Below, in pieces: positions 56,807 to 64,000 of a DNA stretch of 64,000 nucleotides. The stretch spans positions 986,501-1,050,500 of the forward strand of contig NZ_NRCN01000001.1 of the NCBI RefSeq assembly GCF_003130255.1, read 5' to 3'. The notes below the pieces were generated by a model. That model searched no databases, had not been told where the DNA came from, and saw only the letters and a list, made by a program, of their open reading frames with translations. Position numbers and translations under genes: made by a program. Every line of letters starts with the position of its first letter. Positions within the stretch are counted from its first letter, which is position 1. This DNA is from Aggregatibacter kilianii (GTDB lineage Bacteria; Pseudomonadota; Gammaproteobacteria; Enterobacterales; Pasteurellaceae).

Positions 56807-57820
56807 TTATTCGTTGGTGATATTTACCAGCTCGCGCACCAAAGCGGTAGCGTAACTGCCCGCCGGTAAATAAAATTTCAAGCGCAAGCCGTTTGGCTCA
56901 AATTGCCATTGGAATTGCTGTGGCTGCATTAATATTGGGCGCCGTGCCGCTTTCATCCGTTCTTGTCGCATTAAAGCAAACAACGCTTGATGTTGGGCAA
57001 AAATTTCATTTTCAAAATCGACCGCACTTTTATCTTCTTCGCCGATAAGTGGCGCGGTAAGCAAAATATCCTGCTGTACTAAGCGTTGTTGCAGTTTTGC
57101 CAACTCTTCCGATTCGTTAGCAACGAACCAACTGTGCGAGCCGTTAAGTTGTAAAATATCACCATGTAAGACCTGCTGCGCCAAGCCAAGTTCAATACGC
57201 TTGGCCACAATAAGGTTGAAAACCTCACTGCGTGCAGCAGAAAGATAGAAGCTACGTTTATTGCGATCTTTTACTTTAATCTCGCCGTTTGCCCAGCGTA
57301 ACGCCTGCGTTAAGTTATTGCCATCACGGCCAAAACGTTGTTCGGTGAAATAATTCGGGAAGCCGTTTTTTGCCAGAAAATCTAACCGCACTTTGAGTTC
57401 ATCGGTTTCTTCGGCGTTGCGGAGCAAAATCTCAAAATGATTGCCTTGTAGGCTACCGATACGAATTTTCCGTTGGTGGCGGGTGACTTCCAGAATTTCT
57501 ACCCCTTCGAGGGAAAATTGACTGAAATCCGGCGTTGGCTGTCCAGGCATTTGCAGACTAAACCATTGCTCGGTAACGGCTTTGCGATCTTTCAAACCGG
57601 CGTAGCTCATGTTGCGGGCAGAAATACCGGCGAATTTTGCCAGCTGTTCGCCTACAAACAAGGTGTTGCAATCGGTTTTGCGCACTTTCACGGCAACAAA
57701 TTCGCCATCGCCACTCATGTCGTAGCCGAGCTGTTCTTTGACCACAAAATCTGCACATTCCGCTTTTAAAAGTGCGGTCTGTTTTGGCGGTGTTTTTTGC
57801 AGATAGGCTAAGTCCATCAT
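56807..57820 (-). CDS. truD: tRNA pseudouridine-13 synthase TruD
   Basis: A 337-residue pseudouridine synthase acting on U13 of tRNA-Glu. The catalytic segment [20 protein letters not shown] contains the aspartate, and the motif [15 protein letters not shown] is near residue 155. It starts within the ispF stop codon (ATGA), where two adjacent ATGs are available (57820, 57817). Normal family length. Confidence 0.95.
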   Translation of the reverse strand: MMDLAYLQKTPPKQTALLKAECADFVVKEQLGYDMSGDGEFVAVKVRKTDCNTLFVGEQLAKFAGISARNMSYAGLKDRKAVTEQWFSLQMPGQPTPDFSQFSLEGVEILEVTRHQRKIRIGSLQGNHFEILLRNAEETDELKVRLDFLAKNGFPNYFTEQRFGRDGNNLTQALRWANGEIKVKDRNKRSFYLSAARSEVFNLIVAKRIELGLAQQVLHGDILQLNGSHSWFVANESEELAKLQQRLVQQDILLTAPLIGEEDKSAVDFENEIFAQHQALFALMRQERMKAARRPILMQPQQFQWQFEPNGLRLKFYLPAGSYATALVRELVNITNE

Positions 57821-58296
57821 GGTTTGCGTACCAACAATGCCACGGCTTCGCAGGCAATGCCTTCACCGCGACCGGTAAAGCCAAGTTTTTCCGAGGTGGT
57901 GGCTTTGACGTTGACTTGTTCGATGTCGACAGACAAATCCTGTGCGATCAGGGCGCGCATGGCGTCAATATGCGGGCGCATTTTCGGTGCTTGCGCAATG
58001 ATGGTCACATCCACATTGCCTAAAACATAGCCTTTTTCCTGTACTTGGCGGTACGCTTCCCGTAATAACACGCGGCTGTCTGCGCCTTTGTATTGCATAT
58101 CCGTGTCGGGGAACAGCTTGCCGATGTCACCCAGGGCCACTGCGCCGAGTAAGGCATCGGTCAGCGCATGGAGCGCCACATCGCCGTCGGAATGGGCGAT
58201 AAAGCCTTTGTCAAAGGGAATGGTGACGCCGCCGATAATGAGCGGATTGTCGGTGCCGAAAGCGTGAACATCAAAACCATGGCCGATTCGTATCAT
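57817..58296 (-). CDS. ispF: 2-C-methyl-D-erythritol 2,4-cyclodiphosphate synthase
   Basis: A 159-residue trimeric enzyme of the non-mevalonate isoprenoid pathway. It makes the cyclodiphosphate from the product of IspD and IspE. The metal site residues are in [12 protein letters not shown] at the start (Asp, His) and [18 protein letters not shown]. It overlaps both ispD (4 bases) and truD. Confidence 0.96.
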   Translation of the reverse strand: MIRIGHGFDVHAFGTDNPLIIGGVTIPFDKGFIAHSDGDVALHALTDALLGAVALGDIGKLFPDTDMQYKGADSRVLLREAYRQVQEKGYVLGNVDVTIIAQAPKMRPHIDAMRALIAQDLSVDIEQVNVKATTSEKLGFTGRGEGIACEAVALLVRKP

Positions 58297-58988
58297 TTTG
58301 TCTTCCTCATTAAATAAAATTCCGCCAACGCCAAATCTTCCGGGCGGGTGACTTTAATATTATCGCTACGTCCCGCCACCAAGTGCGGTTGAAATCCCGC
58401 GAGTTCCATGGCAGAGGCTTCGTCAGTCACGGCAAGTTGTTGCTGTTGGGCGTGGATTAACGCGTTTCGTAATAGCTCCGCACGGAAAAATTGTGGTGTT
58501 TGCGCTAACCAAAGCTGGCTACGAACTTCGGTGTGGGCAATTTGTTGTGAAGGTAGGGCACGCTTGATGGTATCCGTCGCCGGAATCGCCAAAATCGCGC
58601 CGTTGTCATCATTAATTTCAAGTAATTTGTCTAAATCGCCGTGGGTTAAACAAGGACGTGCCGCATCATGCACCATTACCCAAACATCCGTGCCGGTATT
58701 TTGTATCGCTTTTAATCCGTTTAACACCGAATCAGCACGGGTTTCTCCACCTTCAACCAACGTAATTTTCGGGTTTTGTGCCAGATTAAGTTGTGCAATG
58801 TAAGGATCATCGGCAGCCACTGCCAACACGATTTGGCTGATGTGCGGATAAGACAGGAGCACGTTTAAGGTGTGCTGCAAAATGGGTTGTCCGTGAATAT
58901 GAAGGTATTGTTTCGGTTTGTCCGCCTGCATCCGACTGCCAACGCCGGCTGCCGGCACAACGGCGATAATCTTGCGATTTGAGGTCAT
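58293..58988 (-). CDS. ispD: 2-C-methyl-D-erythritol 4-phosphate cytidylyltransferase
   Basis: A 231-residue enzyme coupling CTP to methylerythritol phosphate. The nucleotide-binding start [20 protein letters not shown], and later [14 protein letters not shown], are family hallmarks. It overlaps ftsB by one base and ispF by four, so translation of the set is linked. Confidence 0.96.
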   Translation of the reverse strand: MTSNRKIIAVVPAAGVGSRMQADKPKQYLHIHGQPILQHTLNVLLSYPHISQIVLAVAADDPYIAQLNLAQNPKITLVEGGETRADSVLNGLKAIQNTGTDVWVMVHDAARPCLTHGDLDKLLEINDDNGAILAIPATDTIKRALPSQQIAHTEVRSQLWLAQTPQFFRAELLRNALIHAQQQQLAVTDEASAMELAGFQPHLVAGRSDNIKVTRPEDLALAEFYLMRKTK

Positions 58989-59266
58989 TATTTGTGTTCT
59001 TTGACGATGTGATAGAAAGTTTCGTTTGGTTTCACCATTTCATGTTGCGAACGCGCCCGTTCTTCAATGGCATCCACCCCTTCTTTGAGATCTTTGATTT
59101 CTGCGGCAATAATTTGATTTCGTTGGGAAAGTTTTTCGTTTTCCTGTTGATGTACGGCAATTTCTTTGGTGGTGTTTTTGTAATCCCAATAACCGTTTTT
59201 GCCGAACCAAAAATCATATTGGAACAGCAATAACACCGCAATGAGTAAAGAAATAAATAAACGCAT
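58988..59266 (-). CDS. ftsB: Cell division protein FtsB
   Basis: A 92-residue single-pass protein. The membrane helix (residues about 4-20) is followed by a coiled coil ([20 protein letters not shown]) and the divisome-activating tail [20 protein letters not shown]. It partners FtsL and FtsQ. First gene of the operon that runs to nlpD. Confidence 0.93.
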   Translation of the reverse strand: MRLFISLLIAVLLLFQYDFWFGKNGYWDYKNTTKEIAVHQQENEKLSQRNQIIAAEIKDLKEGVDAIEERARSQHEMVKPNETFYHIVKEHK

Positions 59267-59416
59267 AAAAAAATAATAAATCGAAAAAAATTGCGCCTAG
59301 TTTACCTTGAATCGCGTCAAAATGCGATATTGCGCCGTTCTGCGCCGAATAATTTCTTAAAAATCGGGCTGTATCGTAGTAAGATAAGGCAATTTTTAAT
59401 AGCCAGTGAGGTGCCT

Positions 59417-60091
59417 ATGAAACCCTATTTAATTGCTCCTTCCATTCTTTCCTCTGACTTGGCGCGTTTGGGCGAAGATGTGGAAAATGTCTTAAAGTGC
59501 GGTGGTGATGTGATTCATTTTGATGTAATGGATAACCACTATGTGCCGAATCTGACCTTCGGCCCTGCCGTTTGTAGGGCGTTACGTAATTACGGTATCA
59601 CTGCGCCGATTGACGTGCATTTAATGGTGAAGCCCGTAGATCGCATTATCCCCGACTTTGCCAAAGCCGGCGCCAACTACATTACTTTTCACCCCGAAGC
59701 TTCCGAGCATATTGACCGCACTTTGCAACTTATCCGTGATAACGGCTGTAAATCCGGTTTGGTGTTCAACCCTGCCACGCCGTTAAGTTATTTGGATTAT
59801 GTGATGGACAAAGTGGATGTCATTTTGCTGATGTCGGTAAATCCGGGTTTTGGCGGGCAATCCTTTATTCCGGCGACCTTGGATAAACTCAAACAGGCAA
59901 GAAAACGCATTGATGAGAGCGGATTGGATATTCGCTTAGAAGTGGATGGCGGCGTGAAAGTCAGCAATATTGCAGAAATTGCCCGCGCGGGTGCGGATAT
60001 GTTCGTTGCCGGATCGGCGATTTTCGATCAACCGGACTACAAAAAAGTCATTGATGAAATGCGTCAACAGTTAGCCGCAGTAGGAAAATAA
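59417..60091 (+). CDS. rpe: Ribulose-phosphate 3-epimerase
   Basis: A 224-residue TIM-barrel enzyme converting ribulose 5-phosphate to xylulose 5-phosphate. Motifs: [36 protein letters not shown] and [15 protein letters not shown] chose ATG 59417 ([14 protein letters not shown]) with GTGAGG upstream; the frame runs 42 codons further upstream without family support. Confidence 0.96.
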   Translation: MKPYLIAPSILSSDLARLGEDVENVLKCGGDVIHFDVMDNHYVPNLTFGPAVCRALRNYGITAPIDVHLMVKPVDRIIPDFAKAGANYITFHPEASEHIDRTLQLIRDNGCKSGLVFNPATPLSYLDYVMDKVDVILLMSVNPGFGGQSFIPATLDKLKQARKRIDESGLDIRLEVDGGVKVSNIAEIARAGADMFVAGSAIFDQPDYKKVIDEMRQQLAAVGK

Positions 60092-60093
60092 GC

Positions 60094-60768
60094 ATGACAG
60101 GACAGTTTAAATTAATTGGTTTTGATTTGGATGGCACCTTGGTGGACAGCTTGCCTGATTTGGCGCTATCCGTAAATTCAGCGTTAGCAGAATTCGATTT
60201 GCCACAAGCGCCTGAAGCGTTGGTGCTCACTTGGATTGGCAATGGCGCGCAGATTTTAATTGCCCGCGCGTTAGAATGGGCAACGGCACAATCGGGCAAA
60301 ACCTTGACGGACGCACAAATTGCTACATTAAAAGAGCGTTTTAATGTCTTTTACGGCGAAAATATCTGCAACCGTAGCCGTTTATTCCCTAACGTAAAAG
60401 ACACCTTGCAGAAACTTAAAGCCAAAGGCTACCGTCTGGCTGTCGTTACTAACAAACCGACCCAACACACCCGCCCGGTGTTGAAGGCTTTCGGCATTGA
60501 AGAGTTATTCGATGAAGTGTTAGGCGGACAATCGTTACCGGCCATCAAACCGCACCCGGGCCCATTGTTCTATTTATGCGGCAAATTTGGTTTATATCCG
60601 AAACAAGTGCTGTTTGTCGGCGATTCCCGCAATGATATTATTGCCGCTCATAATGCCGGTTGCCCGGTGGTGGGATTAACCTACGGTTACAACTACAACA
60701 TTCCAATCTCTGAATCCCATCCGGATTGGGTGTTTGAGGATTTCGCGGAGTTATTGACGCTTGTTTGA
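60094..60768 (+). CDS. gph: Phosphoglycolate phosphatase
   Basis: A 224-residue HAD-family phosphatase removing phosphate from 2-phosphoglycolate formed in DNA repair. Motif 1 FDLDGTLVDSLPDL at residue 9; motif 2 VVTNKPTQ; motif 3/4 KPHPGPLFYLC and FVGDSRNDIIAA. It starts 2 bases after rpe, as in the rpe-gph-trpS order of E. coli. Confidence 0.94.
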   Translation: MTGQFKLIGFDLDGTLVDSLPDLALSVNSALAEFDLPQAPEALVLTWIGNGAQILIARALEWATAQSGKTLTDAQIATLKERFNVFYGENICNRSRLFPNVKDTLQKLKAKGYRLAVVTNKPTQHTRPVLKAFGIEELFDEVLGGQSLPAIKPHPGPLFYLCGKFGLYPKQVLFVGDSRNDIIAAHNAGCPVVGLTYGYNYNIPISESHPDWVFEDFAELLTLV

Positions 60769-60787
60769 TTGATTCTTCTGAATGGAT

Positions 60788-60854
60788 GGCGCAAACGTCC
60801 ACGTTTGTGCCTTTATTTAATTTTGGCTACAGCACAAGCGTGGACGCTTGCGCT
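60788..60854. repeat. Inverted pair of 24-base palindromes (REP-like)
   Basis: 60788-60811 (GGCGCAAACGTCCACGTTTG, then TGCC) and 60831-60854 (AGCACAAGCGTGGACGCTTG, then CGCT) are each imperfect palindromes and are inverted copies of each other. It is a second repeat class distinct from that at 21.9 kb. Confidence 0.7.
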
Positions 60855-60889
60855 ATCAATAATAAGATTTAAAAATTAAGGATGTAAAA

Positions 60890-61894
60890 ATGACCAAACC
60901 TATCGTGTTCAGCGGCGTACAGCCATCAGGTGAATTGACTATCGGTAACTACCTCGGTGCGTTGCGTCAGTGGGTGAAAATGCAGGATGACTATGAATGC
61001 CTGTTCTGTATCGTGGATCAACACGCCATCACCGTGCGCCAAGATCCGGCGGCATTACGCAAAGCCACCTTGGACGTGTTGGCATTGTATTTAGCCTGTG
61101 GCATCGACCCGGCAAAATCCACGATTTTCATTCAATCTCATGTGCCGGAACACGCGCAGTTGGCTTGGGTATTAAATTGCTACACGTATTTTGGCGAAAT
61201 GGGCCGTATGACCCAGTTTAAAGACAAATCCGCCCGTTATGCAGAAAATATCAACGTCGGTTTGTTCACTTATCCGGTGTTAATGGCGGCAGACATTTTG
61301 CTTTACCAAGCCAACCAAGTGCCGGTAGGCGAAGACCAAAAACAACATTTGGAAATCACTCGTGACATCGCGCAACGTTTTAATGCGTTATACGGACCGC
61401 ACTTTGCAGTGCCGGAAGTGTTCATCCCGAAAGCAGGTGCACGCGTTATGTCCTTGCTAGAGCCGGAAAAGAAAATGTCTAAATCGGACGAAAACCGCAA
61501 CAACGTTATCGGCTTATTAGAAGACCCGAAAGCGGTCGCGAAGAAAATCAAACGTGCGGTAACCGATTCCGACGAGCCGCCGGTGATTCGTTATGACGTG
61601 AAAAATAAAGCGGGCGTGTCCAATCTTCTCGACATTCTCTCCGGCGTGAGCGGCAAAACCATCGCAGAACTTGAGCAAGAATTTGAAGGCAAAATGTATG
61701 GTCACCTCAAAGGTGCTGTCGCCGACGAAGTTTCTGCCATGTTGACCACGTTGCAAGAACGCTACCATCATTTCCGCAATAACGAGGAATTACTCCTTCA
61801 AATCGCCAAAGAAGGTGCGGAAAAAGCCAAAGCCCGCGCACAAGAAACATTAGCGAAAGTGTATGACGCCATTGGGTTTATTGGCGCGAAGTAA
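60890..61894 (+). CDS. trpS: Tryptophanyl-tRNA synthetase
   Basis: A 334-residue class Ic synthetase. The HIGH-like motif is [14 protein letters not shown] at residue 13, and the KMSKS motif is [13 protein letters not shown] near residue 195. AAGGATG lies 7 bases before ATG 60890. It follows gph after a repeat-bearing gap of 120 bases. Confidence 0.96.
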   Translation: MTKPIVFSGVQPSGELTIGNYLGALRQWVKMQDDYECLFCIVDQHAITVRQDPAALRKATLDVLALYLACGIDPAKSTIFIQSHVPEHAQLAWVLNCYTYFGEMGRMTQFKDKSARYAENINVGLFTYPVLMAADILLYQANQVPVGEDQKQHLEITRDIAQRFNALYGPHFAVPEVFIPKAGARVMSLLEPEKKMSKSDENRNNVIGLLEDPKAVAKKIKRAVTDSDEPPVIRYDVKNKAGVSNLLDILSGVSGKTIAELEQEFEGKMYGHLKGAVADEVSAMLTTLQERYHHFRNNEELLLQIAKEGAEKAKARAQETLAKVYDAIGFIGAK

Positions 61895-61912
61895 GCTATT
61901 TCACATAAAAAC

Positions 61913-61938
61913 AAAAGCGGCGTTAAAGCCGCTTTTTT
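61913..61938 (+). terminator. Terminator of trpS
   Basis: AAAAGCGGC (61913-61921), loop GTTAAA and GCCGCTTTT (61928-61936) are followed by TT. Confidence 0.9.
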
Positions 61939-61965
61939 GTTTAAAGGCAAAAGCCGGAGTCAAAT

Positions 61966-62008
61966 AAAAAGTGCGGTGAAAATTCATTTTAAATTTCGAC
62001 CGCACTTT
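61966..62008 (-). terminator. Terminator of the MarC-family gene built from inverted uptake signals
   Basis: AAAGTGCGGT (61968-61977) and ACCGCACTTT (61999-62008) form the stem. On the minus strand TTTTTATTTG follows. Confidence 0.8.
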
Positions 62009-62028
62009 ATAGAAAACAAATCGATTAA

Positions 62029-62646
62029 TTAACTCATCTGCGTAAAGAAATCACGAATTCCCACCAACATATTATTAATCGCAACGGCTGCCAAAATTAA
62101 TCCCATGACTCGACTAATCACGGCTGCACCGGTGTTGCCGATCCAGCGTTGAATACGGTTTGCCGCGAGGAATAAGAAATAGGTGATTAACAGGACGGAC
62201 AACATGATTAGCGTTGTCATGGTTTGGTCGAACAGGCTGAAACGGTGATTGTCGGTGAGCAACACAATCGCCATCATGGCGCCGGGTGAGGCAATGGATG
62301 GCACAGCCAACGGGTAAACCGCCAGTTCGTTTAGATTGGACGAGAGTCTCATTTCCTGTTCCGGTTTGCCTTCGCCGAAAATCATGGTTAAGGCAAACAG
62401 CAATAACACCAATCCGCCGGCGATTTGGAAGGCGGTGAGAGGGATTTGCATGGCTTCTAATAAGGCTTGCCCGGCAAGCAGGAAGAAAATCAAAATGCCG
62501 GCGGAAATCATAACGGCTTTACGTGCGATTTTGTGACGATCTTCCACTGATAACCCAACTGTCTTGGTTAAATAGACAGGGATGGAGCCGATTGGGTCAA
62601 TAACCGCCCATAGCACTACAAATTGAACGACGAGAGAATCAAACAT
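62029..62646 (-). CDS. MarC family membrane protein
   Basis: A 205-residue inner-membrane protein with six helices. The family signature is VVLWAVIDPIGSIPVYLTKT at residue 9, and the second half repeats it at VPSIASPGAMMAIVLL. MarC proteins have no proven function, despite their name. The start is ATG 62646 with GGAG upstream; the frame is open to 62727 but overlaps the yheS start region. Confidence 0.88.
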   Translation of the reverse strand: MFDSLVVQFVVLWAVIDPIGSIPVYLTKTVGLSVEDRHKIARKAVMISAGILIFFLLAGQALLEAMQIPLTAFQIAGGLVLLLFALTMIFGEGKPEQEMRLSSNLNELAVYPLAVPSIASPGAMMAIVLLTDNHRFSLFDQTMTTLIMLSVLLITYFLFLAANRIQRWIGNTGAAVISRVMGLILAAVAINNMLVGIRDFFTQMS

Positions 62647-62726
62647 TGGCAACTCCGATAAAAAAGTGGAAAATAACGCGCATATTTTTATGAACTGATA
62701 TCTTATATTAAATTCGTTATAAACCA

Positions 62727-64000
62727 ATGCTTTTTTTCACAAATTTAACCTTAAAACGGGGCTTGACTACGCTCCTCGAAAACGCCAATGCCACCATCAA
62801 TCCGGGTCAGAAAGTCGGCTTAGTCGGCAAAAACGGTTGCGGAAAATCTTCCTTATTCGCTTTATTGAAAAATGAAATGAGCGCCGAAGGCGGTGAGGTG
62901 TCTTTTCCGTCAAATTGGGCGCTGGCGTGGGTGAATCAAGAAACACCTGCGCTAGATTGTCGCGCCATTGATTATGTCATTCAGGGGGATCGCGAATATA
63001 CCCGTTTACAACAGGCGTTACAGCAAGCAAATGCCGAGAATGACGGCAACGCCATTGCCACCTTGCACAGTCGGTTAGAGACCATTGATGCATGGACGAT
63101 AGAAGCCCGTGCAGGCGAGTTATTACACGGTTTAGGCTTTACTCAAGCAGAATTGGAACAGCCGGTCAAGGCGTTTTCCGGCGGCTGGCGGATGCGCTTG
63201 AATTTGGCTCAAGCCTTGATTTGCCGTTCTGATTTGTTATTGCTTGACGAACCGACCAACCACTTGGATTTAGACGCCGTGATTTGGTTGGAGCGTTGGT
63301 TAAAACAATATCAGGGCACATTAATTCTGATCTCGCACGATCGCGACTTTTTAGACCCGATTGTCGGCAAGATTTTGCATATTGAACAACAAAAGCTCAA
63401 TGAATACACGGGCGATTATTCTTCTTTTGAATTGCAACGGGCAACCAAATTGGCTCAACAGAATGGCATGTATCGCCAGCAACAACTGAAAATCGATCAC
63501 TTACAGCGTTATATTGACCGTTTCAAAGCCAAAGCCACCAAGGCTAAACAGGCGCAAAGCCGTATTAAGGCATTGGAACGCATGGAAAAAATTGCACCAG
63601 CGTATGTGGATAATCCGTTTCATTTTGAATTTCGTGAGCCGCTCTCCCTGCCAAGCCCTTTGTTAATGATGGAAAATGCCTCTGTCGGGTATGGTTTGGG
63701 CGAAAGTTCGGTGGAAATTTTAAGTAAAATTAAACTGAATCTGGTGCCTGGTTCACGTATTGGTTTGCTCGGTAAAAATGGTGCAGGAAAATCTACCTTA
63801 ATTAAATTATTGGCAGGCGAAATCCCCCCGACCGGCGGCACGATTCAATTGGCAAAAGGCGTGCAGTTAGGCTATTTCGCACAACATCAATTAGATACCT
63901 TACGCGCGGATGAAAGCGCCTTGTGGCATTTGCAAAAAATAGCGCCACAGCAAACAGAACAACAGTTACGTGATTATTTAGGTGGATTTGCCTTTCACGG
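62727..64000 (+). CDS. yheS: ABC-F ATPase YheS, N-terminal part
   Basis: Runs off the right edge after 424 residues. A soluble ABC-F protein with two ATPase domains and no membrane part; family members act on stalled ribosomes. First domain: Walker A GLVGKNGCGKSSLFALL, signature FSGGWRMRLNLAQALI, Walker B LLLLDEPTNHLDLDAVIWLE. The linker (RFKAKATKAKQAQSRIKALE) is the P-site tRNA interaction motif. Second Walker A is GLLGKNGAGKSTLIKLL. The sequence follows YheS rather than Uup or EttA. Start ATG 62727, 80 bases from the divergent MarC gene. Confidence 0.93.
   Translation, partial: MLFFTNLTLKRGLTTLLENANATINPGQKVGLVGKNGCGKSSLFALLKNEMSAEGGEVSFPSNWALAWVNQETPALDCRAIDYVIQGDREYTRLQQALQQANAENDGNAIATLHSRLETIDAWTIEARAGELLHGLGFTQAELEQPVKAFSGGWRMRLNLAQALICRSDLLLLDEPTNHLDLDAVIWLERWLKQYQGTLILISHDRDFLDPIVGKILHIEQQKLNEYTGDYSSFELQRATKLAQQNGMYRQQQLKIDHLQRYIDRFKAKATKAKQAQSRIKALERMEKIAPAYVDNPFHFEFREPLSLPSPLLMMENASVGYGLGESSVEILSKIKLNLVPGSRIGLLGKNGAGKSTLIKLLAGEIPPTGGTIQLAKGVQLGYFAQHQLDTLRADESALWHLQKIAPQQTEQQLRDYLGGFAFH

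Overview
The window is a chromosomal segment of a Pasteurellaceae bacterium. The 9-base uptake signal AAGTGCGGT (the Haemophilus-type DNA uptake sequence) occurs dozens of times on both strands, often as inverted pairs that double as terminators. Gene content and protein sequences look like Haemophilus/Aggregatibacter. An Aggregatibacter-like species is my best guess, but the genus is inference.

Backbone, left to right: the end of waaF and a small membrane protein; the complete atpIBEFHAGDC operon on the minus strand; rsmG-mnmG; the replication origin oriC (about 10.77-11.16 kb), recognised by clustered GATC sites, three AT-rich 13-mers and three DnaA boxes between mnmG and mioC; mioC, zapB, glpX; a cysE-gpsA-secB-rhodanese cluster; a DcuB dicarboxylate carrier behind an FNR-like site; a CydDC-like ABC exporter pair; a two-component MetP/MetS sodium symporter; and a 1570-residue trimeric autotransporter with about 130 alanine-core heptads. 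Then come rluE, an MgtC-family gene, an Old Yellow Enzyme, a DUF3298-like lipoprotein, selB-selA, proS, an SMR pump, sdhE, rpoE-rseA-rseB-rseC behind a sigma-E promoter, mobB and an MFS exporter.

At 43.4 kb lies selC (tRNA-Sec). Its 3' end is the attachment site of a roughly 10.3-kb integrated element (43501-53808). The right end is marked by a 23-base imperfect copy of the tRNA 3' end. The element carries a P4-type integrase, arm-like TAGTACTA palindromes at both ends, AAGTGGTTA iterons at both ends, an AT-rich 363-residue gene of unknown function with a structured leader, an AlpA-type regulator behind a GTTCA operator, a run of small overlapping genes, an antirepressor gene cut by an amber codon, an Icd-like gene and a primase/SF3 helicase. 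No capsid or packaging genes are visible. It looks like a P4/PICI-type satellite or its remnant and is the most novel part of the window.

Right of the element: nlpD and a small paralogous lipoprotein, yqaA, surE, truD, ispF, ispD and ftsB as one minus-strand operon; then rpe-gph-trpS, marC and the start of yheS.

Functional links: selA, selB and selC supply three of the four selenocysteine components. RpoE-RseABC is the envelope-stress circuit. The ftsB-nlpD operon joins isoprenoid synthesis, tRNA modification and cell-division/lipoprotein functions. MnmG, oriC and MioC have the conserved gammaproteobacterial origin layout.
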